64,000 bases of DNA, from contig JAOTOL010001191.1 in the NCBI GenBank assembly GCA_034440575.1, forward strand, positions 1 to 64,000, written 5' to 3'. Below are positions 24,966 to 36,425 of the stretch, piece by piece; the stretch's first letter is position 1; every line of letters begins with the position of its first letter. The translations under genes and the position numbers were made by a program. This DNA comes from Imbricaverruca yamaguchii (lineage: Eukaryota > Arthropoda > Thecostraca > Neoverrucidae). A model generated the notes under the pieces. The model was not told where the DNA came from and searched no databases. It worked only from the letters and a program-made list of their open reading frames with translations.

Positions 24966-27033
24966 GGTGACGACAATTCAAGCAGAAGCATCCGTCCCAA
25001 TGGCATGGCCATAGCTGCATCAGTGGCCACGGTCGAACCAGCGGGAAAAGACGGCCCAGCAATTGCTGTGATGACGGCCGTTCCAGCGGTACTAGTCGCG
25101 TCGTCTTGCACCGGGGTGGCGCCTGTCATGAAAAATAATGCGGGATGCTGTGTGTTCGGCGTAGCTGGTCAGGACTGTTGCTAGACTTACTCCTGTCCCC
25201 AAAGTTTGCACATATTTTTCCGTACTGGTATTCACGGATGTATGAAGGTGTGAAAAGGCGCAACAATGTGGGTCCACCCATATTATGAACACCCATCTAT
25301 GAAACTAATTTTCAATGTACGAATTATGAAGCATTTATGCTCGGGGAGATAAGTAATCACGCTTTTACCCAAGCTAATAATACTTATGTCCTCATTAGTT
25401 ATGTCTTAATTTCTACTCATGGAACAAATACTGACCATGCTAGTGATTCCGACTGGAGCAGGGAGTCCGTGTTGTATATGCATGTGCTTAATGCATCGAT
25501 GATGTGTTGTCGCACTGATTTTGTGGATGTTCAATGAACTGGAGCGGAGCTTGAACCGTGGACCTCGAGGGGGTCTCGCGCCATCCAGGTGTCACTTTGC
25601 ATTTTATGAAGTCGTTGTGAAAAATCAACATTAAGCATGTTAAGATCATCAGTTTCGTAGCCTACTGCCAAACTGACCACCTAGAAATTGGCTGACCACC
25701 TGGACACAGGCCAGTTTAAGATAAATCATTGCTGACACAAATCATTGCTGATCCCTCCAACTTTAATGCTCACTTATTTTCCTGGTTACTTCTGGACCCA
25801 ATTCTCAAACCTCAGTCATGATAAAAAGTGCAGCTCAGTGTTGCTTCAATGCTACATTACTCCTAACAATAGTAGTCTTTGTAAATTCAGGACACGTGTA
25901 AAGCTTGACACGTGACCACTGACCAGTGTATGAAACATATTGTTCCAAATACGATTGTTGGTTTCTCAAAATGATTTGGGAAAAACGCCATACTTGAAGG
26001 CATTGGGAGGGCACAAATGGGTTGAGAGTCATACTCTATAGGTTCTCATGCTACAAGATTAAATTATTATGAGGCAAAGAACATTGATGGAACACGTTCA
26101 TTTTAAAAGTAGGCAAAACAACACCCCTGGTTGCAAAGTAATTGAAAACGGTGCTATACCAATTTTATAACTATACACCAAGACTTTCCCATGCAGATTG
26201 TTGAATGGAAAGATGCTAGGACAATTCACCAACAGTCAATAAGATGATGGTGTTGCGCACACATCGTTGCAATACTTGTCTAGTTTATTTTGTGCAGCTG
26301 AAGGTATTTAAAGTTCCATGCTTACATTTAATACGTATTTTACTTATTCCTTACGCTTATTACTTAGAGCACCTTGAAAAATTTTGGCTGCATATTTTGG
26401 CGAGATATTTTGGCTTAAGTTAAGCTGGGCTAGGTTATGCTGGGCTAAGTTAGTTTTGCATATGGTGCAATCAATCAACATGATAATACATCGTAGATGG
26501 AACAGCTGCAAGATATGACACCTAGTTTGCTTGGTATGTTAGGTTAGTTAGTTATTTTAATTTAGGGGTGCTTTGATCAGTGCTATGATATTAGTACCCA
26601 GCGCTTGGCATGTCCAGAAAAGGATGTCTACTCATGTTCGTTCTTTACACGCACGCATCATACCAAATGTTACAAAGTAGCTCTGCCATGCCAATCTGGC
26701 CCTCCTGTTGCTATGTCAATGCAATAGATCGATAGTTACGCGCTAATAGGATTGAAGAAGACTAACATAATAATGTTAGGAGGAAATAAACATCTTAGAA
26801 TCGAACTCATCCAGAACCAGTGTATTTTTTAGCGCGGGGGTTGGAGGGGACATAGCTACCTGGTCTGAATGGGAATTCATGAAGTTAGAGCATGAATCAA
26901 GAATGTATATGATTCCTAGACAACCTGTTAAATGTATTCGAAATGTTTTCACCTTTTTCTAATAACATAGCAGGACTTTAATTATCATGCGTAAAATTTC
27001 TGACGATTTTGGATACACTGAGATATAAATCGG
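24966..27033. other. Unassigned AT-rich sequence
   Basis: No gene recognised. Near 25548-25600 the minus strand has a GGTTCAAGCTCC B-box-like motif that might be an old tRNA-derived remnant, but no body or tail supports it. TTAGGTTAG-like motifs near 26420-26550 are too few to be a telomeric repeat. Confidence 0.3.
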
Positions 27034-27100
27034 TTATTTGGGCTTTGGGTTGCATCGACTACTGATCATACAGCGTCCCACTTTATGCTATCGTCAGTTC
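27034..27100 (-). mobile_element. LINE 3'-tail fragment
   Basis: On the minus strand this reads as the terminal segment of the same LINE group as copy A: GACGATAGCATAAAGTGGG, then GTAGTCGATGCAACCCAAAG, then CCCAAATAA. Only the last ~65 bp are present, as expected from extreme 5' truncation. Confidence 0.6.
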
Positions 27101-27251
27101 ATATATTCCATTTGATTATATTAGGGTAGGTTGGACAAAGTTAATGGAGGGGGCACATGTGTATCTATGAGTTCCAGCAACATCATATGGTTATTAGTTT
27201 GCACTGATCAAACATTAATAATGAAGGTGCAAAAGGTGAAGGTCTAGGTCA

Positions 27252-27925
27252 TTAATTGCGATCCATTTCTTATCTGTCAGATCCTCACACCCCGTTTCGG
27301 GGGATGGGGGGGGGGGTCGATAGAGACCCCATCTAATCTCCAAACTAAGCGTCGCACGAAAACTAAGTAGGTGTCATCAGAAAGCGCTCGACGAGTAGGG
27401 CCAAACACCACGCCACATCATGTTTACCCCCAAAAGTGACGTAACTATGGGCCTTAGAGTTTCACGACTTACACTATGTTTGTGGCTCTGGGGGTAGGGT
27501 TCAGTTTGAGGGAGGCTTGAAAAAGATATTTGGAATCAGAAAAGGGAAGAGAAATCGGCCAGGGCCGCACAATTTTCGTCACCAACAAATCAGCTTTTTC
27601 ATTCGATAATTTCTAGTTCAGTTTTCCTTAATTTTCCTTTTTGAATGGGTAGAAGAGAACGAAAAAGGTTATTCGAAGTCAACCTGACTTCATAAAACGT
27701 TCTTACTTCAGCCAGAATTTTCAATTTAAAAACTAATTGGCAAATATGAAAAATTGATAAGTAAGCAAAAGCGAAAAAAAGTGAAAAATCACCTCGTACG
27801 TTTTGTTGCATCCCTAAAGATAAAGCAAACGCTGAAAGTTTCATTAAAATATCTTTATCCGTTAACACGCGCCCTGGGGGAGGGGGAAATCCGCACACCC
27901 CTCCGGTTTTTCGTAGATAACTTCA
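27252..27925 (+). mobile_element. TTAA-type MITE, family 1, copy 4 (rearranged)
   Basis: Family 1 sequence runs from the left terminal region (GTCAGATCCTCACACCCCGT at 27277) to the CCGTTAA block at about 27865, where the normal right end is lost. From about 27870 to 27921 the sequence (CCGCACACCCCTCCGGTTTTTCGTAGATA) matches the reverse complement of the family's right terminal region. The right end is therefore inverted relative to the rest, implying an inversion or the nested end of a second copy. Confidence 0.7.
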
Positions 27926-27959
27926 GATTTTACCGGCAGATATTGTAGGGGTGGCGGCT

Positions 27960-28040
27960 CTGCCGTCGGTGGGGTGTGTGGGGTGTGAGTGGGGTGGGTG
28001 TGGTGAGTGGGGTGGGGGTGTATGGGTGTGTGAAATGTGG
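27960..28040 (+). repeat. G/T-rich low-complexity tract
   Basis: Repeated GGTGGGGTGTG-type units with many GGGG runs on the + strand; G-quadruplex formation is possible. No coding potential. Confidence 0.7.
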
Positions 28041-31000
28041 AATGGTTGTGTTTTTGATGCTGCCTAAACACGACTGTAACTGGTACTGAACTACTTGAAC
28101 TGACTTATTGGGGGCTTGATCTAACTCACCCCTTTGTTCGTTGTGCCTATGTCATTAGTGTATTGTGTTGTTTTTCATCGCCAATTCCACCACACATCCC
28201 CAAACCCCAGCCGTCGTGATGTTGGTTCCAGTTGCCGTCCATACCACGAATTTTATATGTGCGATGTCAATGTTTTGGGAACACCATATAGGTAAGTGAG
28301 AGTCTTTAGCCAGATTATAATTAATACGTTGCATGAGAGAATTGATGACAATTAGATTTGTCATTGGTTTGAATGACATGTCCGTGTTGGGACTTTTTGG
28401 ACGCTAGTATTAGTAAAATTTGGTGCAATGTTCCGCAAGAAATAGGTGCCTGTCTTGAGCCCCAAGCGGCTTCCGCTGATCCTTAGATCTACCTACTCAC
28501 GTTCATTCCCTTCATTGAATTCGCATTCGCTCGCCCCATCCATGCTCTCCTTATGAATTAATTAATTGCTTGGTCCCCAAATTTAGCTTCCGACCCCCCC
28601 CCCCCTTCAGCGGTACACAAACACATAGATCGACAGACCAATGCTCTAATTTTGATGGTATTACCGGGCCTAACAAGTAAACCTTTCACTGCCAATCATG
28701 GCTGGCCTAGCCATTATTAGCAGCGTTTCTCGCCTGGACAAAGTCTTAACTGCAACGAGGGGGCTCATCGTACTGACTCCGAGGGCTGATACAAGTGCTC
28801 TGATGTCTCTGACCGACACACCTAGCCTTAAGTTCGATCGATGCCGTGCCGGGCCTTATTCGTTGTACACTTGCGACCAGGTCTGACATATCCGGCGGGC
28901 GGGCACGGATCCCTACCACGTTGGGCACGTACCCGGTCGTCTTATATCATAGCCAGCCCTACCTCTTTAGCCTGGGGTCTTATTGCATGCCAAACCCGTC
29001 CATCATGCCCCTCGAACTGTCTGCACCAACCGTGCCCACGTGCAGAGTTCGGGGGTGGACAAACCAACGGGCAATGTTTTGCCTATACCCTATAGTCCGG
29101 CGCCAGACTTCCGGCGAACGCAATGTGGTGGCCCTTTATCGGTCCCTCCCACATGCATGCCATGTTCGCCACCTCACCTGCATCTCTGGATCGCAGAGGC
29201 CAGCGTGATTTTGCGGTCAAAGATCCAGAGCAGGTGAACTAATACCTCCGAAGTGTCCGTTCATCCCACCCTCTGGCAATCAGGCGTTAACCAAACGCGC
29301 GTCATATATATATAACAGCAATAATATTCTAGGCAATTTAACTGGCTTCAACAGTCACCACCATCGCCCGGAAAACGTTCAGTCCATAGGAGGACGGCTC
29401 ACAGGTCGGCTGCCTCGCTTATAAATTTACTTTATAGTACAAATTGATATCATGCACATATCCAACCATAATTGTGTAAATCATTCCACCTTGTCAGGAA
29501 GTACTCATGGTACGATCTCCGTCTACGGATCGGCTGTTGATGACCCGGTCAGAGCGCGCGCACCCCTCATCACCCGCGGTACGGCCGCCATTTCAATTCT
29601 GGACGTAAATATCCTCCCCTCTTCGCGCCTGGTCGCTGAGATATTTACTACGCGGGCACCGTTTCCATAGGGTCGTAATTCTGACGTCATCCATTGCTGC
29701 ACTCTATCTTATTTTTATCCGGCCCTGCTCTACCGCTGCTCCTGTCTGTTACTGCCGTAATGTCACCACCAGTCTTTGTTGATGCCACTAGATAATTTAT
29801 ATGCCTAACTATAATATATTTGCCCTCACATACACCGCATCGCATCGCATTAGGCACACACTGCTCATATACTTCCCGCCATCTCCAACATCTCCGTCCA
29901 CTTCCTCCTCATCTTAAACTTATCCTATTTGGTCCCCCCCCCATGAGACAGGTCGCTCCCAGCCATGAATTTGGTGAGAAGGCAGAAGCTGCGGAAGATA
30001 ATTCAGGTTGATTCGGAACGGTTTGGGGAAAGAGGATGACATGCCAGAAGTTTAGCACTCACATGTCCGATGGTGAGTGGCGAGTAGCCTTGGCTGAGTG
30101 CTTCCTCTCCTCCATCCGAAAACTCAGCCATCTGGCCACCGCTGGACGGCCCTCAGGCGTCGGTCCGGGGTCCACCGCCGCGCGTGTTCCAGACCCTTCT
30201 CCGTGCGTCTCTCCTCTCTTCCTCCTGTCCGTCCTGTTCTGTTCTGTTCTCTTGAACTTGCTATTGCTCCGCCTCTTTTTTCTTGTACCCACTCCCAGGG
30301 CTTCGCGGTGAGCTCGCGCTTTTTGATTCGTGGAGTATTCTTCTGGCTTGGGTGGCGACGTCTTCACGCCCGGGCCACCGACCTCACGGGTCGATGACCC
30401 TTCTTCCGGGGGTAGTCCAGATGGTGCTTGCACCTCCGGTACCCTCGCGGGTCGGAACCGTTATTTGCGCTCGCCGTGTTGTTGTCGGACCGCCCGTTTG
30501 TTCTTGGACACCACGGAACTGCCGCTTTGATGTAGGCGTCGGCGCCACACGCGTGCGCTTCCCGGGCGTGTTTGTAATGGACGGGTAAGACGGCCAGGAT
30601 CTGACTGGATGTCTGGCGGCCTGTTCGGATAGGAAAGTATACAAATTTTGGTGCCGAAAAATGCAAGCCTCCTTACAATATACGCCATTGTTTGGGTACC
30701 TACTTAGAAATGACAGGCGCATCGTTTAAGGCAAGAAAAATGAAGATCGGCTGACACTTTTTCGACTTGGGGGCCGTTAAGGTTACAAAATTCGCGGCGC
30801 CAGACCAAAAAATCGGCGCTGATGCGCTTCCTGTATATTGGCAAAATGGATGTATTCTTAACAACACCAGCGACGCGTTTGATGCATATTATTATGCTAC
30901 ATGATTTCAAAGTCATGTCCGGTCGCCAAGGGCAAGTCAGGTCAAGTTAATGACAGGCTAATGGAACCAAACTTGGTTAACTAAAATGTTGTCATAAATG

Positions 31001-31289
31001 CAAATTGCTGTCATGCGAATGATGTCACATTCCATGATACTCCCTACACATCCGGGAATCTACTGTTTGCCATTGTGTGCCTAAGCGTTTCCATGCTGTA
31101 TTAATGTATTTCACTCCTTTCTTCGCGAAGACGATTGTTCCGAGCCGCCTGACTGAGCAGTCGGGTTGACAGCCCGGTTCCGGTAACTGAAGCAGGTAAT
31201 GACTTGATAAAGTGTTCTTATATGGGTGACCTGAGGTCAAATGGCGGATCTGGCAGCTGCATTGCATCATTAGCAATGTCCAAACCATC
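28041..31289. other. Unassigned sequence
   Basis: No gene recognised. 28690-29230 and 30120-30600 are less AT-rich and hold overlapping frames on both strands with no family resemblance. Poly-C runs occur at about 28594 and 29935. Confidence 0.3.
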
Positions 31290-31325
31290 ATTAAATGGGC
31301 GCTGCATGACGGAAGCAGTCGATGC
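31290..31325 (+). mobile_element. LINE 3'-tail fragment
   Basis: ATGGGCGCTGCATGACGG followed by AGTCGATGC matches the terminal motif of LINE copies B and C (GGGCGCTGCATGACCG...GTAGTCGATGCGCCCC). Only a few tens of bases are present, immediately left of MITE copy 5. Confidence 0.5.
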
Positions 31326-31344
31326 TTATTTATTTCTCCCTTAT

Positions 31345-31517
31345 TTATCTCGTTGACCCTAGATGATCGGACTTCAAAATTTTGACACAACATGCCAAAA
31401 TGACGTGGGAAAAGGCAGGGAATTTCGGCGCGCTGCCACGCGTCGTTCTTTCACTATCCGCGGAAAACATTATGGGGGGTTTGTCAATGACCCCCTCGAG
31501 ACGGCGGCGCGGGTTAA
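31345..31517 (+). mobile_element. TTAA-type MITE, family 1, copy 5 (right end only)
   Basis: Matches the last ~170 bp of family 1, from CTCGTTGACCCTAGATGA to GCGCGGGTTAA at 31517. The left ~640 bp are missing. Confidence 0.75.
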
Positions 31518-32189
31518 TGCAACAACATAGTGTTGATCTAAAAATATGCTGAAAAGTGGGATGGTCATCCCCAACTGGACACAAATGGTACTTATATGCA
31601 CGAAGAGCTTACGTGAACTAGTTACTGAATACACCCAGGCAATACTTGTGTGTATGCCCACCCCCAAAGGTAGCCTGATGACAGGAGCCTTATCATTATA
31701 CTATGATTCCCAGATTTAAGTTGGAAAAGACACTCATCCAGGAATATCTTCTTTTTTACTCCTAGTTCCCAATGTCACCAATTTGTTTTCCCAATGCCAC
31801 TTCCTGCTTTTACACCCCCCCCCCCCATATACGAAGCATTTCAAAACATTCAATAATTAGGAATTAGCACCTATAAGGGAAATGATTGGTTATAACCATG
31901 TATGTAAGGTAATGTTACCATAACCCGGAGGAAAGGCGCTCATCACCCCAGCCAATGCCATATCCCTAATACCCCAAAACTCCATTCACCAACATCCAAC
32001 ATAACCATTAATGCCTATCTACCTACTTACCCAACCCTATTAGCTCCATCGTACTTAACACATGTGGCTTGAGTGCCCTATCAATAATTTTCAGTGTAAT
32101 TTCAATGTACAGTGTGCCCCCCTTAGCATAAGTATAAGCCAATCCACTACAACTTAGAACTAATCCACATGTTGCACCAAAAAAAAAGA
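31518..32189. other. Unassigned sequence
   Basis: AT-rich with a poly-C run near 31817. No gene or repeat family recognised. Confidence 0.3.
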
Positions 32190-33020
32190 TTAATTATATT
32201 TTACATTTAACTAACTGAGGGACTCCATAGCATCAGCAGGCAGCCTTGCCACTGATCAATAATGTTTGACAGCGATCTGTTTTTTAGCTGTTCTGCACCT
32301 TGATTTGTCTAACCTGAAGTGATGATCCCATGTGACAGTCTAAATAGAAGGGCATCATTAACATTGACCTGATCTAGCTATTTAATGATGGCATGCATTT
32401 CAATCATATTACCCCTTAATCTCCTGTACTCCACTGATTACTTATCTAATGCCAATTATAGGTTATCTAGTTCATTGATGGTTCTAATGGCTTTGCGCTG
32501 CACTCTTTCAGGTATATTTGTGTTTTGTTCTAAATGGAGGCTTCATGCCTGTACGTAATATTCTAAGTGGGGTTGTACGTAGGCTAAGTACAGTTTTTCA
32601 TGACTGCCTTGTTTTTATACCTCACCCTTCTATTAATGATTTCAAGCATTCTGAATGCTGGGGTCGAAGCTGAATTACCATTTTTTCTGCTTTTAGGTCA
32701 TTTTAAACCAACACACCTGAATATCTTTCCTCGTTAATACCACTCAGTTTCCTACCTCCCATTGTATATCTGGAAGTCTCACTACCAGACCCCAGCCGCA
32801 TAAGCTTCCATTTTCATAGTTGATAGACATCTGCCAATGATAGGACCACTTTTTAGGTCCTCCTTGTCTAGTTGAACATTACTATGTAGACCACTACTGT
32901 TAGCCACTCCTACCAGCCTCATGTCATCAGCAAATTTGAACACCTTATCCTTAACCCCTACCTGAACGTTATTCACAAAATGATAAAGAGAAGTGACACT
33001 AGGTGGAATGGCTAAAAACA
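32190..33020 (-). pseudogene. CR1/L2-like LINE reverse-transcriptase relic
   Basis: Read on the minus strand from 33020 down, the sequence encodes the C-terminal half of a non-LTR reverse transcriptase. It starts with FVNNVQVGVKDKVFKFADDM, holding the catalytic FADD box (usual form FADDTKL), at about 32920-32975. A QLDKEDLKSG and HWQMSIN segment follows, then LYLAYVQPHLEYYVQA around 32560-32610, VQRKAIRTINEL, and a degenerate C-terminus to about 32190. This order (FADD, W-x-MSFN, AYVRPHLEY, RVQRRATK) is that of CR1/L2-group elements. At least ten stops and frameshifts interrupt it, and the 5' half (endonuclease, RT fingers) is missing. It is an old 5'-truncated insertion, unrelated to the I-group copies at 6.5 and 46.5 kb. 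Confidence 0.75.
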
Positions 33021-33600
33021 TAGAAGTTGAAAAGAATACAATTCACGAAGAATATAATTAAAGAATAATATGTTATAATAATACGCGCAATTATTTTCAT
33101 TTCGAAATCGGTAGTGCCCTGGATTCACCGTCAGATAAACATCTTACCCACCGTCACCTGACACGCACAACTGACGCGAAGCTACTTCAGCGATGGCCGA
33201 ATAACAATAGACATGGTGATATCAATCGTAAGCTATGTTATGAAACACCAACTTTTAAAACCGCTAATCATAATTTCGAACTTTGATATTTGTTCGTCAA
33301 TTAGGAATTAGTTCTAACCTAATTTATAGTTGTATTCATGAAACATTGATCTGAGCAGCAGGAGTCTCGTCACCACTATTTCCAGTAGAACAAGAACTTA
33401 CAAACGCTTGACCGATTTCTAGTTCACACAGATTCACACACACACACACACATTTGAAAGTCATGATTTGACGATTACTGAGATCCATGATAAAATTTCG
33501 CCAGCTGACTGAGAAACACCCAAAAACGCGTTTTGATTCCTCAAAATACAGAGGTCCACCTATCGGGGCTCGGTATACACCACCGGACCTCGCTATTCCG
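33021..33600. other. Unassigned AT-rich sequence
   Basis: No gene recognised. A short (AC)n run lies near 33430-33450. Confidence 0.3.
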
Positions 33601-33643
33601 TTGTGTAAACCTATTTTGTCCTCGGTATTCAAAGCTCACAAGT

Positions 33644-33786
33644 GCACACACACACACACACACGCACACACGCACACACACGCACATGCACGCACACACA
33701 CGCACACACACGCACACACACGCACGCACACGCACGGACACGCACGCGCACGCACGCACACGCACGCACACACACGCACACACACC
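33644..33786 (+). repeat. (AC)n microsatellite, copy 3, within inverted flanks
   Basis: AC tract with regular CACG interruptions. The left flank (GTCCTCGGTATTC...CTCACAAGTGCAC, 33618-33645) and right flank (CGTGTAAGGCGTGTAAAGCG then AGGAC, 33790-33815) are roughly inverted complements, so the microsatellite sits in the loop of an inverted repeat. Confidence 0.85.
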
Positions 33787-34590
33787 CATACGTGTAAGGC
33801 GTGTAAAGCGAGGACTGTGACTCGTCACCGACTATCGAGGACCATGTGAAGGCACCAGTTGACAGGGCTCAGACTTGGAATGGTAGTTGTCGTGCATGTG
33901 TATACATGCTCTGTCTACAGAGTTATGGAGAAAAGCATCATGACAGGCCATCAGAGCGAAACTGAATACCGAGGACCGATGCGATAACCGAGGACCGATT
34001 TCGCACGGGCGCAACCAGGGGAGCAACTGCGGAAGTTTGCTCCTTTCCTCGCTGAACGCGTTTTTCAAGCGAAGTCGCTTCTCAGAGTAGAAAAGGCACC
34101 TCATCCAGGGAAATGGTGACACATCGGGAGAAATGGTGAAATAAGAAAGAAAGAAAATACTCTAATAATCAAATTCCCTTCATCCGCCCCTGCCGGTGTG
34201 TGAACTGTGCGAACGTGTTGTGAATAATGAGGACCGTATGTGAAGGGTTCCTACCATCCACCACATGCGAGGACCGCTTTATACCCGTCCACGTTGTCTT
34301 CTCAGACGCCCTGTGTGGTATCGACGCTGATCACAGCCACAGGTATATGATTATGAGTCTGGCACCTGGCATCAAGCAGCAAGGCGCAACTTGACATCCG
34401 CTAGGAAGCAACGTCTATTTCCTGGTGACGTCGAATACTTCCCTTGTAACTTAGTTTCAGTAATTCGAAGTCATGATCACGATGCATCATTCAATTGTGT
34501 TTAACATCAGATGCTCCTTGGTGCGACCGTACTGAAATACTGGAATTTATTTGAATTGTTTGAAATAGAATGTGTTCTCCTTCATTTTCC

Positions 34591-34752
34591 TCTGCTACCC
34601 AGCTTGCGCAGTAGTGGAGAGCGGCAACGGGAAGCATTCCATAATGTATACAATGATTTTCAATTCATTCTTCAAACCCGAATGCGTCGGACACAATGTG
34701 AAATCATGCGATATGACGCGATACAGGCTCATCTTCCCTCACCCGTCGCCAA
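34591..34752 (+). other. Possible internal or terminal exon, family not recognised
   Basis: A strong pyrimidine tract and acceptor (TTCATTTTCCTCTGCTACCCAG, about 34580-34601) precede a short open frame that begins CAVVESGNGKHSIMYTMIFN and ends ...RYRLIFPHPSPISP with TGA at about 34763. It has three Cys residues in about 50 residues, as in small secreted proteins, but I recognise no family. A second frame is also open here, so coding status is uncertain. Confidence 0.2.
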
Positions 34753-34786
34753 TTTCACCTTGAAGCACGTTAAGCTCTACGTCAAG

Positions 34787-36425
34787 TTTGGAGGACTATC
34801 GAGCGCCTCCTGCCGGGCACAGGGGAGCTGACTGCACAAGTGCTGGTGGCGCCTTTACCGAATCCCCCTGCTGTGGGGAATTAACAAACAAACAAAAAAT
34901 ACTAGGGAACGGGAACGAAAACAGCGCCTCCTGGAATGGAGGCTAACTTGATCTAATCTGGAAAACTTAAGCAACTTTTACGATAAAATGACCTTTTGGG
35001 ATCATTGCAAGGATTTATTCCCGCCGCCAACATAATACAATACTCTGTCCTGCTGAGTATTGTGGAAGCTGACTGGACCGGTGCTGATTGTGTCCCTGAT
35101 GAGCCGTCCCCACTTAACACCGTTGGAGCTGGTCGAACTGTGCTGGCTGCGTCTCTGTTCAGCGGTCCTTGCTGACTACTGCGGGAGCTGACTGGGCAGG
35201 TTCTGGTAGCGTCCCTGCCGAGCCTGAATACCGTCAGAGTAGCGGACCAGCACTGGCGGTGTCACTGCTGAGTCACCTCTACTGAGTACCGGTGAAGTCG
35301 ACCGACCGATGCTAGTTGCATATGGACCGAACGTTTCCTACTGCGTAACGGGGAAGCTGATCTGACCAGTGTTGGTGGCAGCCCTGCCGAGCGACGCCTG
35401 CTGAGTGTGGGGGTGCTGGCCGCGCGACGCTGGTGGCACACAAGCCATGCAGCTCCTACTAGCACCGTGGGAGCTGACTGGACCCGTGCTGACATCCCTG
35501 CCAACTACCATGGGAGCTGACACGAACGATGCTGGTAGTGTGCGAACCCAATGGCTCCTACTGAATACCGGGGAAGCTGAACGAGCCGGTGCTAGTGATG
35601 TTTCTGTCGAGCCGACACTACTAAGTACCGTGGGAGTTCACCGGACTGGTGCTGATGGCGTCCCTGTCGAGTTACCTTTACTGTGTACCGGGGGAGCTGA
35701 TGAGACCGGCGCTGGTTGCGTACATGTCGAGCGGCCACCGATGAATACCGGTACCGTGGGAGTTGACCGGACTGGTGCTGGTGGTGTTTCTGCTGAGCGT
35801 TTCCCACTCAGTACCGAGAAAGCTGACGGGACCGGTAATGGTGGCGTCTCAGCCGAGCGGCTCCCTCTTAGTACCAGGGAAGCTGTTCGGATCGGTGCTG
35901 GTGGCGTTCCTGCCGAATTGCCCTTACTGGGTACCGGGGAGCTGACCAGACCATGCTGGTGGTATCCATGTCGAGCGGTTCGCACTGAGTGCCGGGAAGC
36001 TGACCAGACCGGTGTTGGTTGCGTCCAAGCCGAGTGTCCCTGCCGAGTATCGTTGAAGCTGACCGGACTGATACTGGTGGCGTCCGTGCCGATCGACCTC
36101 TGCTGAGTACCGAAGGGAGTTGACCGGACCGGTGTTGGTGGTGTTCACGCCGATCTGTCTCTGCGAGTTCCGGTGGGAGCTGACTTGACAGGTATTGGTG
36201 GTGGCACTGACGTCGCTGAGTACCGTAGGAGCTGACCAAAATGGTGCTGGTTGGGTACGTGCCGAGCGGCTCCTACTGAGTGCCGTGGGAGCTGACTAAG
36301 CCAGTGCTGGTGGTGTTTCTCTCGAACAGCCACTACTGGGTACTGGGGGAGCTGGCCGGACCGGTGCTGATGGCGTCGCTGCTGAGCGGCCCTTACTGAG
36401 CACAGGTGGAACCGATCGGCCGATG
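34787..36425 (+). repeat. ~60-bp minisatellite, about 22-23 units
   Basis: Tandem units of 59-62 bp recur from about 35065 to 36425. The approximate unit reads GAGCTGACCGGACCGGTGCT, then GGTGGCGTCCCTGCCGAGCG, then GCTCCTACTGAGTACCGGGG. An isolated unit at 34787-34850 lies outside the main array. Both strands show long open frames because the unit length is near a multiple of three and stops are rare in the unit. I do not regard them as genes. Confidence 0.85.

Noticed and set aside
25540..25605. tRNA-like B-box motif on the minus strand
   Set aside because: Only a GGTTCAAGCTCC motif is convincing; no cloverleaf or SINE body could be built.
26400..26560. TTAGG-like telomeric repeat
   Set aside because: Only scattered TTAGGTTAG-like words, no tandem array.
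35405..36106. 233-codon open frame on the + strand
   Set aside because: It is a by-product of the ~60-bp minisatellite; overlapping long frames exist on the other strand and the protein is an irregular repeat with no family resemblance.
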